A stretch of 7,727 nt of DNA from Bacillota bacterium (GTDB lineage Bacteria > Bacillota > Clostridia > Peptostreptococcales > Anaerovoracaceae), in NCBI GenBank assembly GCA_017621195.1, contig JAGATO010000106.1, forward strand, positions 1-7,727, read 5' to 3'. Under the pieces are notes generated by a model that saw nothing but the letters and a program-made list of their open reading frames with translations, was not told the origin of the DNA and did no database searches. This document shows, one piece after another, positions 1-5,859 of this stretch; the first letter of the stretch is position 1; every line of letters starts with the position of its first letter. Made by a program: the position numbers and the translations under genes.

Positions 1-6
1 ATGCCT

Positions 7-40
7 ATTTTGAAAGTTTTCGATCATTTTCTTTCAAAAT
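7..40. repeat. Perfect 10-bp AT-rich inverted repeat over the end of the first gene
   Basis: The arms at 7-16 (ATTTTGAAAG) and 31-40 (CTTTCAAAAT) are exact reverse complements separated by 14 nt. The dyad spans the stop codon of the leftmost gene (24-26). Neither side has a clear T-run directly after the stem, so a classic intrinsic terminator is doubtful. It could be a weak terminator or a protein-binding dyad for a gene lying left of the window. Confidence 0.45.
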
Positions 41-446
41 CTTTCATATTTCGCAATTCCGACAGCAACGGCCCCGCCGCAGCCATCAGTCCCGACGGAT
101 CGCTGACCTGGCGCAGCGCATCGATTGCCCCTGACATCTGGTCGATCCGGCGTTCCGCCTTCGTATCCGCCAGAAAAGCCTTCGCCACCTCCAGCGACTG
201 TCCCAGCCGCTCCACCGTGTTGTTGCGCCCTGATGCCCGATCCAGCTGGCGCAGATGATTCACCTTATCCAGCGCATCCGTCAGCGTCCGCATCCGGTCC
301 AGCATCAGTTCCATGCGAAACGTATCGAAATAGGCGGGCAGCGAAATCGACAGCCGCGGCAGCGTCGGCGGCCTCCATATGTAACCGTGCCCCGAAGTCC
401 CGTTCTGCAGAGCCAACAGCAGCACCAACAGCACCAAAGGATGCAT
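24..446 (-). CDS. Hypothetical protein with hydrophobic N-terminus (140 aa)
   Basis: I do not recognise this protein. Residues 3-13 are almost all Leu and Val and follow a very short N-terminus, which could be a secretion signal or a single membrane anchor. The rest is mostly helical in character, with repeated Leu/Met-rich amphipathic stretches (about residues 45-70 and 78-135), a Gly/Ala/Pro-containing segment near 118-127 and a charged C-terminus. The ATG start is supported by a GGGAGG ribosome binding site 4 nt upstream. Codons end mostly in G or C, like those of the clearly real genes nearby, which argues that this strand is the coding one and not the overlapping plus-strand frames. It is divergent from the gene at 590. 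A role at the envelope or in spores is possible but nothing in the sequence proves it. Confidence 0.6.
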   Translation of the reverse strand: MHPLVLLVLLLALQNGTSGHGYIWRPPTLPRLSISLPAYFDTFRMELMLDRMRTLTDALDKVNHLRQLDRASGRNNTVERLGQSLEVAKAFLADTKAERRIDQMSGAIDALRQVSDPSGLMAAAGPLLSELRNMKDFERK

Positions 447-500
447 CGCAACCTCCCTCTGCGGCCCTCACGCTTTCCCGATGGGAGTCCCGGCCGCTCC

Positions 501-516
501 TTTCATTTATATGAAA
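501..516. promoter_or_regulatory. Inverted repeat in the divergent intergenic region
   Basis: TTTCAT (501-506) and ATGAAA (511-516) are exact inverted arms around TTAT. The site lies in the 143-bp gap between two divergent genes of unknown function, so it is placed where a shared operator could act on both. No convincing SigA promoter was found beside it. A TATATA at about 557-562 could be a -10 element for the plus-strand gene, but its -35 is poor. Confidence 0.3.
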
Positions 517-589
517 TTCCTCATTCACGTGTGCACATTTTCCGGCTCCGGCCGCGTATATATGAAGAAAAAAGAAACGAGGTCATCCC

Positions 590-949
590 ATGAACAGAAA
601 CATCGACGAACAGTTGCTGATGAACCTGGCCCAGCAGGTGGGCCTGGATCCCGGCAATCCCTCAGGCAATCTCTCCGGCAATTCCTCCGGCAATCGCGGC
701 GGAAACCGCCGCTCCGATCCCAGTCGCTCCTCCGACGACGTCCGCCGGGACGCTCTGGCCGCAGCAGAGGCCATGAAGGGCCGAAGCGAAGAAGAGATCT
801 TGTCGGAGCTCCTTCGCCTCAAAGCCCAGCTTCAGAAAAATCCCGGCGCCTATGAAAAACAAATCCGCGCAGTGAAATCCCTGCGCGGAATGATGAATCC
901 GGAACAGCGCAAACGCCTGGATCGGATTTTGGATCTGCTGGAACGGTAA
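590..949 (+). CDS. Hypothetical hydrophilic protein with G-N-x-S linker (119 aa)
   Basis: I do not recognise a named family. Three parts are visible: a short N-terminal helix (about residues 1-18), a low-complexity Gly/Asn/Ser linker (residues 21-40) encoded by a 12-bp tandem repeat followed by a Ser/Arg/Asp patch, and a charged helical C-terminal domain (about 52-119) rich in Lys, Arg, Glu and Leu. The C-terminal part looks conserved in style, with K-N-P-x-x-Y-E-K-Q-I-R followed by S-L-R-x-M-M-N-x-E-Q-R-K-R-L. There is no signal peptide or membrane segment. The ATG follows a GAGG ribosome binding site by 7 nt. The gene ends 24 bp from the stop codon of tsaD, which converges on it. A spore-associated role would fit the style of the protein but is a guess. 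Confidence 0.65.
   Translation: MNRNIDEQLLMNLAQQVGLDPGNPSGNLSGNSSGNRGGNRRSDPSRSSDDVRRDALAAAEAMKGRSEEEILSELLRLKAQLQKNPGAYEKQIRAVKSLRGMMNPEQRKRLDRILDLLER
653..700 (+). repeat. Four imperfect 12-bp tandem repeats inside the 119-aa gene
   Basis: GGCAAT recurs at 653, 665, 677 and 689, exactly every 12 bp. It encodes four G-N-x-x units (GNPS, GNLS, GNSS, GNRG). The unit is a multiple of three, so changes in copy number would keep the reading frame and only alter linker length. Confidence 0.85.
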
Positions 950-973
950 TCCGTCGGGCGCTCATCCGTCCCG

Positions 974-1996
974 TTACGCCTCCAGCGGCAGATTGGGGAA
1001 TGCATCCAGCGTAAAATCGCTGGTCATTCCCGCCTGATATTTGTAGTAAGCCGCACAGGCGATCATCACGCCGTTGTCGGTGCAAAGGATCGGCGGCGGG
1101 CAGTACATGCGAATCCCTTCCTTTTGGCAGGCATCGCCCAGCATCTCCCGCAGTCTGGAATTTGCCGCAACGCCGCCGGCCACCACGATGCGCTTCTGAC
1201 GGCGGGTCTTTGCCGCCCGGATGGTTTTGGCCACGATCACATCCATGACCGCCTGCTGGAAGCTGGCAGCCACATCCGCCTCACAGACGGACAGGCCCTT
1301 CTGCCTCTGACCGTTCAGATAGTTCAGAACGCCGGTCTTGATTCCGCTGAAGCTGAAGTCCAGGCTGTCCTTTTCCAGAAAGACTCTGGGAAATTCGATG
1401 GCGTGGGGATTTCCCTCTTTGGCCAGCTTGTCGATCAGCGGCCCGCCGGGATAGCCCAGTCCCAATACGCGGGCCACCTTGTCGAAGGCCTCGCCCACGG
1501 CGTCATCCCTGGTTTGTCCCAGAACTTCAAAGCTGTTGTAATCCTTGACATCCACGATACAGGTGTGGCCGCCGGATACGACCAGCGCCATGAAGGGCGG
1601 CTCGAGATCTTCAAATGCCACGTAATTGGAGCTGATGTGCCCCTGAATGTGATGAACCCCCACCAGAGGCTTTCCCGTGGCAAAGGCTACCGCCTTGGCG
1701 TGAGCCAAACCGATCAGAAGAGCCCCCACTAGTCCAGGCCCACAGGTAACGCCGATGAGATCCACGTCCTCCATGGTGACGCCGGCCTCGTCCAATGCCT
1801 TCTGGTACACGCTGTTGATGTTGTTTAAATGATGGCGCGATGCGATCTCCGGTACGACGCCGCCGAACACCTTGTGAACGGCGATCTGAGAAGAGATGAT
1901 ATTGGATCTCACCTTTCTCCCGTCCGCAACGATGGCGATGGCCGTTTCGTCGCAGCTGCTTTCGATTCCCATTGTAATGAACTGTCCGTCTTTCAT
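974..1996 (-). CDS. tsaD: tRNA N6-adenosine threonylcarbamoyltransferase TsaD
   Basis: This cytoplasmic enzyme transfers the threonylcarbamoyl group from threonylcarbamoyl-AMP to N6 of adenosine 37 in tRNAs that read ANN codons, working in a complex with TsaB and TsaE. The protein is 340 aa, the usual length. It has the N-terminal G-I-E-S-S-C-D-E-T signature (10-18), the metal-binding His pair in V-H-H-I-Q-G-H (His116, His120), S-G-G-H-T (141-145), the [11 protein letters not shown] block (164-174), G-G-V-A-A-N (274-279) and the late metal-ligand Asp307 in T-D-N-G. All belong to the Kae1/TsaD family of the ASKHA fold. The ATG sits 6 nt after a GAGG site and 3 nt after the stop codon of the preceding small gene, so translation is probably coupled. 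It is the last gene of the tsa operon. Confidence 0.97.
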   Translation of the reverse strand: MKDGQFITMGIESSCDETAIAIVADGRKVRSNIISSQIAVHKVFGGVVPEIASRHHLNNINSVYQKALDEAGVTMEDVDLIGVTCGPGLVGALLIGLAHAKAVAFATGKPLVGVHHIQGHISSNYVAFEDLEPPFMALVVSGGHTCIVDVKDYNSFEVLGQTRDDAVGEAFDKVARVLGLGYPGGPLIDKLAKEGNPHAIEFPRVFLEKDSLDFSFSGIKTGVLNYLNGQRQKGLSVCEADVAASFQQAVMDVIVAKTIRAAKTRRQKRIVVAGGVAANSRLREMLGDACQKEGIRMYCPPPILCTDNGVMIACAAYYKYQAGMTSDFTLDAFPNLPLEA

Positions 1997-1999
1997 GGT

Positions 2000-2329
2000 T
2001 TACCTCATGTTGAGGAAATGCCGGTCCAGGCCGAAGATGCAGCGGCTGTCCGCCGTCATATGCCTGCAGTTTTCGCAGGACTGGTAATCGGTCATGTTGA
2101 ACATGCTCACGTCGCTGCGGCCGGAAAACCGGCTACAGTGAGATGCTGAAACGCTCATTCCCTCATTTCTGTCTTCATACTCATCGTGATCGTAATATCC
2201 TCTCACGCATTCCACTTCCTTTCCCTCGTACTGACAAGTCTCGGCGGAACCTCGCCGCTCGTTGGCAGTATGTGCGAAAGGAAAAAATTTATACCTGTCT
2301 AAACCTGACGCCTCTAATTCTGTCGCCAC
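2000..2329 (-). CDS. Small cysteine-rich protein in the tsa operon (109 aa, or 71 aa from a later start)
   Basis: I do not recognise this family. The longest reading has six cysteines (32, 41, 65, 85, 88, 97). The C-terminal C-x2-C-x8-C, in a context like S-C-E-N-C-R-H, resembles a small metal-binding knuckle, probably zinc. There is no signal or membrane segment. The start is uncertain. The ATG at 2329 overlaps the end of rimI by 16 bp and has only a distant GAGG site. A GTG at 2213-2215 follows GAGGG by 7 nt and would give a 71-aa protein with five cysteines. Codon third positions become clearly GC-rich only in the C-terminal half, so that part is the more secure. It stands between rimI and tsaD, 3 nt from the tsaD start, so it is cotranscribed with the t6A genes. 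Whether it works with them is unknown. Confidence 0.65.
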   Translation of the reverse strand: MATELEASGLDRYKFFPFAHTANERRGSAETCQYEGKEVECVRGYYDHDEYEDRNEGMSVSASHCSRFSGRSDVSMFNMTDYQSCENCRHMTADSRCIFGLDRHFLNMR

Positions 2330-2763
2330 ATGATCAGAGCATCCTCATCGTTGTCCTCGTAATATCCTTTCCGACGTCCGGCTTCCTGAAAGCCGAAGCT
2401 GCGGTACAGCGCCAGCGCCGGGTCGTTGGAAGGTCTGACCTCCAGAGTGAAGGCCCGGATCCCGTGATCCTCCTCGCACGTTTCGAGGAGCCGGGTCAAC
2501 ACCGCCTTTGCGATTCCGCAGCGCCGATGCTCCGGGCTCACCGCCACGTTGGTGATGTGTCCCTCGTCCACGATGAGCCACACACCCGCGTATCCGGCGA
2601 TCTCTCCGTCCTCCGTCTCCGCCACCAGATAGAAGGCCAGCGGATTCTTCACCACGTCCTCTTCAAAGGACTGTCGGCTCCAGGGTGCCGCAAAGCATCT
2701 GGCATCCAATTTCGCCAGCGCGTCCACATCCTGTGCTCCGGCTTTTCTGATATGAAAATTCAC
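2314..2763 (-). CDS. rimI: Ribosomal protein S18-alanine N-acetyltransferase RimI (GNAT family)
   Basis: RimI uses acetyl-CoA to acetylate the N-terminal alanine of ribosomal protein S18, and some homologues act on other proteins. The 149-aa length is typical. Visible GNAT features are F-x-x-P-W-S (24-29), the strand T-N-V-A-V (71-75) leading into the acetyl-CoA loop R80-R-C-G83-I-A85 (R-x-x-G-x-A), then L-E-V-R-P-S-N (107-113) and A-L-Y-R-S-F-G-F (118-125), with E-D-A-L-I-M (140-145) near the end. Glu108 and Tyr120 are the likely counterparts of the catalytic Glu and Tyr of E. coli RimI. The start is a GTG (2761-2763), well supported by GGGAGG 5 nt upstream. It lies between tsaB and the small cysteine-rich gene; rimI is commonly found beside tsaB and tsaD in Bacillota. 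Confidence 0.93.
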   Translation of the reverse strand: MNFHIRKAGAQDVDALAKLDARCFAAPWSRQSFEEDVVKNPLAFYLVAETEDGEIAGYAGVWLIVDEGHITNVAVSPEHRRCGIAKAVLTRLLETCEEDHGIRAFTLEVRPSNDPALALYRSFGFQEAGRRKGYYEDNDEDALIMWRQN

Positions 2764-2780
2764 GCGTTCCTCCCATTCTA

Positions 2781-2801
2781 TCGTATATCGACAATATACG
2801 A
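2781..2801. repeat. 8-bp AT-rich hairpin between tsaB and rimI
   Basis: TCGTATAT (2781-2788) and ATATACGA (2794-2801) are exact inverted arms around a 5-nt loop. The hairpin sits in the 50-nt gap after the tsaB stop and ends 5 nt before the GGGAGG site of rimI. There is no T-run after it, so it is more likely an RNA processing or stability element, or chance, than a terminator. Confidence 0.45.
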
Positions 2802-2813
2802 CAATAATTGATA

Positions 2814-3593
2814 TTACACGGTTTTACCCATTTTTTCTTCCAGCTTCCGCTGAGCCTCTGCCTGGCGCAGATACACCGGCTCCATCTGCCCCAGCGGCGT
2901 CTGCTTTCCTTCCAGAAACAGCCTCCGCCCCAGCTTTGCCACGGACAGAGCCTCCTGATAGCGCCGTTGCTTTGGGGCGAATTCCACTTCGATCCCCCGG
3001 TCCGCCGCTTCCTGTGCCCAGCCGCGGATGGCGTCTTCGTAACGGTCCAGTCCGTCACCGAAAAACAGCAGCTTAGCTTCGGCCTGTGCCGATTTTTCTC
3101 GGGTGGACACGGCCGTCTCCAGTTTCTGAAGAAAGTCCGTTAGCTCGTAAGCTCCATCTTTCACCAGCTGCACCGCCTGGCCGCAGTCACTTCCGTCCTG
3201 GGACCGTTCCCAGCCGTAGGCTCCGGCATAGACCTGATTCCGACGGGCGTCGAACACGGGACAGGCGATCACTTCCTCCTGCTCCATATGATAAGCGAAG
3301 GCCCGCAGCGTCGGCACGCCCAGGATCGGCACGTTCAGCGCTTGAGCCAGTCCCTTGGCCGTGGCCATACCGATGCGGATCCCCGTAAAGGAACCGGGCC
3401 CTTCCGACACTAAAATCCCCGTTACATCGTTTATCGACAATTCACATTTTGTCAACAGCTGCTGGATCATGGGGATCAGATGCTGCAGATGATTCATGGT
3501 TTCATCCGAGCTCTGTACCTTGCACAGGCCCGCTTCATCGATGAGGGCCACCGACGCTCTGGCACCCGTCGTTTCAATGGCTAACAATTTCAT
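2814..3593 (-). CDS. tsaB: t6A biosynthesis protein TsaB
   Basis: TsaB is the non-catalytic paralogue of TsaD and its obligatory partner in the t6A machine; it holds TsaD and recruits TsaE in the cytoplasm. The protein is 259 aa, slightly longer than many family members. Diagnostic features are the N-terminal L-A-I-E-T-T (4-9), N-H-L-Q-H-L-I-P (34-41, where many relatives have N-H-S), G-P-G-S-F-T-G-I-R (65-73), D-A-R-R-N-Q-V-Y (115-122) and the E-P-V-Y-L-R motif near the C-terminus. It lacks the TsaD metal-binding H-x3-H. The ATG lies 2 nt after the tsaE stop codon, and its AGAGGA binding site is inside the end of tsaE, so the two are probably translationally coupled. rimI follows after 50 nt. 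Confidence 0.96.
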   Translation of the reverse strand: MKLLAIETTGARASVALIDEAGLCKVQSSDETMNHLQHLIPMIQQLLTKCELSINDVTGILVSEGPGSFTGIRIGMATAKGLAQALNVPILGVPTLRAFAYHMEQEEVIACPVFDARRNQVYAGAYGWERSQDGSDCGQAVQLVKDGAYELTDFLQKLETAVSTREKSAQAEAKLLFFGDGLDRYEDAIRGWAQEAADRGIEVEFAPKQRRYQEALSVAKLGRRLFLEGKQTPLGQMEPVYLRQAEAQRKLEEKMGKTV

Positions 3594-3595
3594 GG

Positions 3596-4063
3596 TTATC
3601 CTCTTTCCTGTAAATCATTTATGGTCAACTGACGATTCTCCGGCCAGCTTACGGAAGCGACACGCTCACCTTCCCGAGCTCCGTAGCTCAGTTCCACCCG
3701 GATCGTCCTGGCCGGAAGAATGTCTTCGATCAGATCCGCCCACTCGATCAGGCAGACGCCTTTTCCGAACAGATACTCTTCAAAGCCGATCTCGAACAGT
3801 TCATCGGGATCGCTGACCCGGTACACGTCGAAGTGGTACAGCGGAAGCCGCCCCGAATGGTATTCGCACACGATGGTAAAGGTGGGACTGGTGATCATAT
3901 CCCCAATCCCCAGCCCTGCGGCAACCGCCTTGGTCAAGGCGGTCTTTCCGGTGCCCAGATCGCCGATCAGCGCCACCACATCGCCGGACTGAAGTCCGTT
4001 TGCCAGCTGATGTCCCAGTCGTTTCGTATCCTCTTCGCTCCCCAGGAGCCATTCCCGTTTCAT
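3596..4063 (-). CDS. tsaE: t6A biosynthesis ATPase TsaE
   Basis: TsaE is a small P-loop ATPase that binds the TsaB-TsaD dimer and uses ATP hydrolysis to reset it between catalytic cycles. The 155-aa protein has the expected length. The Walker A motif is G34-D-L-G-T-G-K40-T41. Other family signatures follow in order: S-P-T-F (59-62), H-F-D-V-Y-R (77-82) and E-W-A-D (107-110). The ATG is preceded by AAAGGAGA at about 4074-4081. This is the first gene of the operon, with a good promoter just upstream, and it ends 2 nt before tsaB begins. No residue expected for activity appears to be missing. Confidence 0.96.
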   Translation of the reverse strand: MKREWLLGSEEDTKRLGHQLANGLQSGDVVALIGDLGTGKTALTKAVAAGLGIGDMITSPTFTIVCEYHSGRLPLYHFDVYRVSDPDELFEIGFEEYLFGKGVCLIEWADLIEDILPARTIRVELSYGAREGERVASVSWPENRQLTINDLQERG

Positions 4064-4097
4064 ATCCGTTTCTTCTCCTTTTTCTCCAATACCGATT

Positions 4098-4126
4098 ATT
4101 TTACCACGTTCCGCTCTCTATGTCCA
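4098..4126 (-). promoter_or_regulatory. Predicted SigA promoter of the tsaE-tsaB-rimI-tsaD operon
   Basis: On the minus strand TGGACA (4121-4126) and TAAAAT (4098-4103) are separated by 17 bp. Transcription would begin near 4091, leaving a short leader before the tsaE ribosome binding site. The site lies in the 70-bp gap after the mgtE stop, and no strong terminator separates mgtE from it, so some readthrough from mgtE is possible. Confidence 0.65.
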
Positions 4127-4133
4127 CGAATGA

Positions 4134-5546
4134 TCACACGGCGTTGAGAAGAAATATCCAGGCCAGGCCATAATACGTCACCACGGCCACCAGGTCGTTG
4201 ATGGTGGTGATCAGCGGACCGGACGCCACCGCAGGATCCACGTTCAGCTTCTTAAAGAGCAGCGGAATTGCCGTACCGGAGATGCTGGACAGCAGGATGG
4301 ATACCATCAGTGCCGCTCCCGTGCAAAGGGCGATGGACAGAGCGAAGGCCGCCGCCTGCCCTTTCAGCGCCACCAGATACAGGCAGATCAGTGCCACGGA
4401 CAGCAGGCCCAGGATCGCTCCGTTGGTCAGTCCGACCCTGGCTTCCTTTCCGATGAGAAACAGCTTCTCCTTCCGGCTCAGCCGCTCGTCCATCAGTACG
4501 CGGATTGTCACGGCCAGAGACTGGGTTCCGGCGTTTCCGGCCATGTCCAGAATCAGCGACTGGAAGCTCATGATGATGGTCAGTTGGGCCACCACCTGCT
4601 CAAACAGTCCCACGACGCTGGAGACCACCAACCCCAGCCCCAGGAGAACGATCAGCCATGGCAGCCGCTTTCCGATGCTCTTTTTCAGCGGTTCCCGCAG
4701 GTCCTCCTCCGCCGACAGACCGGCCAGCTTTGCGTAGTCGTCTCCCAGCTCCTCGTCCACCAGGTCCGTAATGTCCTGTGACGTGAGGACACCCCGCAGC
4801 TTATTCCCTCCGTCCAGCACGGGAATGGAGTCCTCCGAATAATCTCTGATCCGCTCGATGCAGTCGTCGATCTGTTCATCTCCGTATACGTAGGGATAGG
4901 ATGTCATGATAATCGTATCCAGCTGCGTTCCTTCTCTGGCGATGATCAGATCCTTCAGATCGATGGCCCCGGCCAGAATGCCGTCCTCATCCACAACGTA
5001 GATCGTGGAAATGTTATCGTTTTCCGCCGCCTTCTCCACCAGTTCCCGCATGGCCTGACGCACGCTGCTTCCCTGGCGGATCGACACGAAGTTGGTGGAC
5101 ATTTTGCTGCCGATCTCATCCTCGTCGAAGGAGCTGAGCAGCCGGATCTCCCGCTGCACCTCGTCCTCCATCAGCCCGATCAGCGTATTGCGGCTGGCCT
5201 TGTCCATCTGCTGCAGATACGCCACCGCCGCGGCCGGTTCCTGCCGGGACAGGATCTTTACCTGTTCCCCGATGGTCAGCTCTCCGAAGTAGTCTCCCAC
5301 GTGGTCGGTGTATTCCAGAACTTCCGCCAGCGTCTCCACCGGCAGAACACTGTACAATCGGCTTCTTTCTTCCTTCGTCAGAAGTTCCATCGCCGAAGCG
5401 ATGTCCCTCTCGTGATACGCCCGGATCGCCTCTCTCATCCCGCCGGGAGTCAAGCTGCTGCGGAGAATCTCAGTGATCTCCGTCTTGTAATCCGGGTGCT
5501 GTCCCATGGTCGGGATTTCAATCTTCATGTTCTTCTTTACTGTCAT
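4134..5546 (-). CDS. mgtE: Magnesium transporter MgtE
   Basis: MgtE is a homodimeric, Mg2+-gated magnesium channel in the cytoplasmic membrane. The 470-aa protein shows the full family plan: an N-terminal helical MgtE_N domain (about 30-135), a pair of CBS domains (about 140-265) that sense cytosolic Mg2+, a connecting helix (about 266-292) and a C-terminal membrane domain with about five helices (295-470). Conserved pore-region sequences are D-M-A-G-N-A-G-T-Q-S-L (334-344) and D-P-A-V-A-S-G-P (437-444) followed by T-I-N-D-L. Asp451, about 19 residues from the C-terminus, is the likely counterpart of the pore aspartate known in Thermus MgtE. The ATG at 5546 is supported by AAAGGAGG (5556-5563). 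It is transcribed alone from an attenuated leader (see 5547-5892). Confidence 0.96.
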   Translation of the reverse strand: MTVKKNMKIEIPTMGQHPDYKTEITEILRSSLTPGGMREAIRAYHERDIASAMELLTKEERSRLYSVLPVETLAEVLEYTDHVGDYFGELTIGEQVKILSRQEPAAAVAYLQQMDKASRNTLIGLMEDEVQREIRLLSSFDEDEIGSKMSTNFVSIRQGSSVRQAMRELVEKAAENDNISTIYVVDEDGILAGAIDLKDLIIAREGTQLDTIIMTSYPYVYGDEQIDDCIERIRDYSEDSIPVLDGGNKLRGVLTSQDITDLVDEELGDDYAKLAGLSAEEDLREPLKKSIGKRLPWLIVLLGLGLVVSSVVGLFEQVVAQLTIIMSFQSLILDMAGNAGTQSLAVTIRVLMDERLSRKEKLFLIGKEARVGLTNGAILGLLSVALICLYLVALKGQAAAFALSIALCTGAALMVSILLSSISGTAIPLLFKKLNVDPAVASGPLITTINDLVAVVTYYGLAWIFLLNAV

Positions 5547-5567
5547 TGTCCTCTTCCTCCTTTCGGC

Positions 5568-5586
5568 GCGGAAGCCATGGCTCCGC
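5568..5586 (-). promoter_or_regulatory. Hairpin next to the mgtE ribosome binding site
   Basis: On the minus strand GCGGAGC and GCTTCCGC pair (seven base pairs with one bulged base) around the loop CATG. The stem ends 4 nt before AAAGGAGG (5556-5563). It could limit ribosome access or be a remnant of a larger fold. No T-run follows, so it is not a terminator. Confidence 0.4.
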
Positions 5587-5666
5587 TCATTCTATCCGCG
5601 CGTAAACCTCAGCTCCGCTCATCCTCTCGATGCAGATACGACCGTCGCACTTCGGAAAAAGGGCAC

Positions 5667-5727
5667 AAAAAAACCACTGTCGCCTTCTAAAGCGCTCTGA
5701 ACCGTAACCGCCTTACGCGATGCAGTG
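5667..5727 (-). terminator. Candidate leader terminator upstream of mgtE
   Basis: On the minus strand CACTG-CA-TCGC (5717-5727) pairs with GCGA-CAGTG (5675-5683), nine pairs with a 2-nt bulge. After one G come seven Ts (5667-5673). The enclosed segment can form two small hairpins: CGTAA/TTACG (5713-5717 with 5703-5707) and a CGCTT/AGGCG stem next to the 3' arm. It ends about 120 nt before mgtE, so if it works it is conditional and not an end-of-gene terminator. The large internal loop makes it less certain than a simple hairpin. Confidence 0.5.
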
Positions 5728-5759
5728 CAGCCTTCGAAACGGGCAATGGCATTTCATTC

Positions 5760-5859
5760 AAAAAAGGATCAATCAAGGGACAGCCCATAGCCGTTCCGTC
5801 TTTGACGCCCTACCGAGCCCTTGTCCGTGCTACGACTCCAACTACTGCTGTCCATGATT
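5760..5859 (-). terminator. Long-range stem enclosing the leader ORF, followed by a T-run
   Basis: AATCA-T-GGACAGC (5847-5859 on the minus strand) pairs with GCTGTCC-CT-TGATT (5771-5784), giving 7 + 5 pairs around an internal loop, with six Ts (5760-5765) starting 5 nt later. The start codon of the 28-codon ORF lies inside the 5' arm and its last sense codons lie in the 3' arm. A ribosome translating the ORF would therefore melt the stem. The loop of about 62 nt contains a CGTC-AAA-GACG hairpin. It may act as a terminator, as a structural switch, or both. Confidence 0.45.
5769..5855 (-). CDS. Putative leader peptide of mgtE (28 aa)
   Basis: A 28-codon ORF opens at the ATG 5853-5855 and ends at TGA 5769-5771. 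A GAGGTG ribosome binding site (5861-5866) lies 5 nt upstream of the ATG, and a strong promoter lies about 37 nt before the ORF. The peptide begins M-D-S-S-S-W-S-R-S-T-D-K, continues G-S-V-G-R-Q-R-R-N-G and ends Y-G-L-S-L-D. It is hydrophilic and basic, with four Ser in the first seven residues, one Trp and a R-Q-R-R cluster, and has no signal or membrane segment. Its own start and end regions base-pair, and a T-run follows its stop. This is the layout of a regulatory upstream ORF acting in cis on mgtE. Proven magnesium leader peptides such as MgtL of Salmonella differ in sequence, so similarity of mechanism is only an inference. Confidence 0.55.
   Translation of the reverse strand: MDSSSWSRSTDKGSVGRQRRNGYGLSLD

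Noticed and set aside
125..593. Proline-rich and arginine-rich plus-strand frames opposite the 140-aa gene
   Set aside because: They are low-complexity shadows. The minus strand has the ribosome binding site, the hydrophobic N-terminus and the GC-ending codons.
947..976. Bidirectional terminator between the 119-aa gene and tsaD
   Set aside because: The best stem is about four base pairs (CGGG/CCCG) with a large loop and no T-run on either strand.
1124..1732. 202-codon plus-strand ORF
   Set aside because: It lies wholly antisense to tsaD, whose identity is certain, and shows no family motif.
2244..2257. GGCG/CGCC hairpin within the N-terminal part of the cysteine-rich gene
   Set aside because: Four base pairs in a GC-rich stretch are expected by chance and nothing supports a function.
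2776..2810. Internal promoter for rimI
   Set aside because: A TTGTCG-18-TAGAAT match can be drawn, but its transcript would start at the ribosome binding site itself and it overlaps the 8-bp hairpin.
2143..2811. 222-codon plus-strand ORF
   Set aside because: It is antisense to rimI and the small cysteine-rich gene and has no convincing start context.
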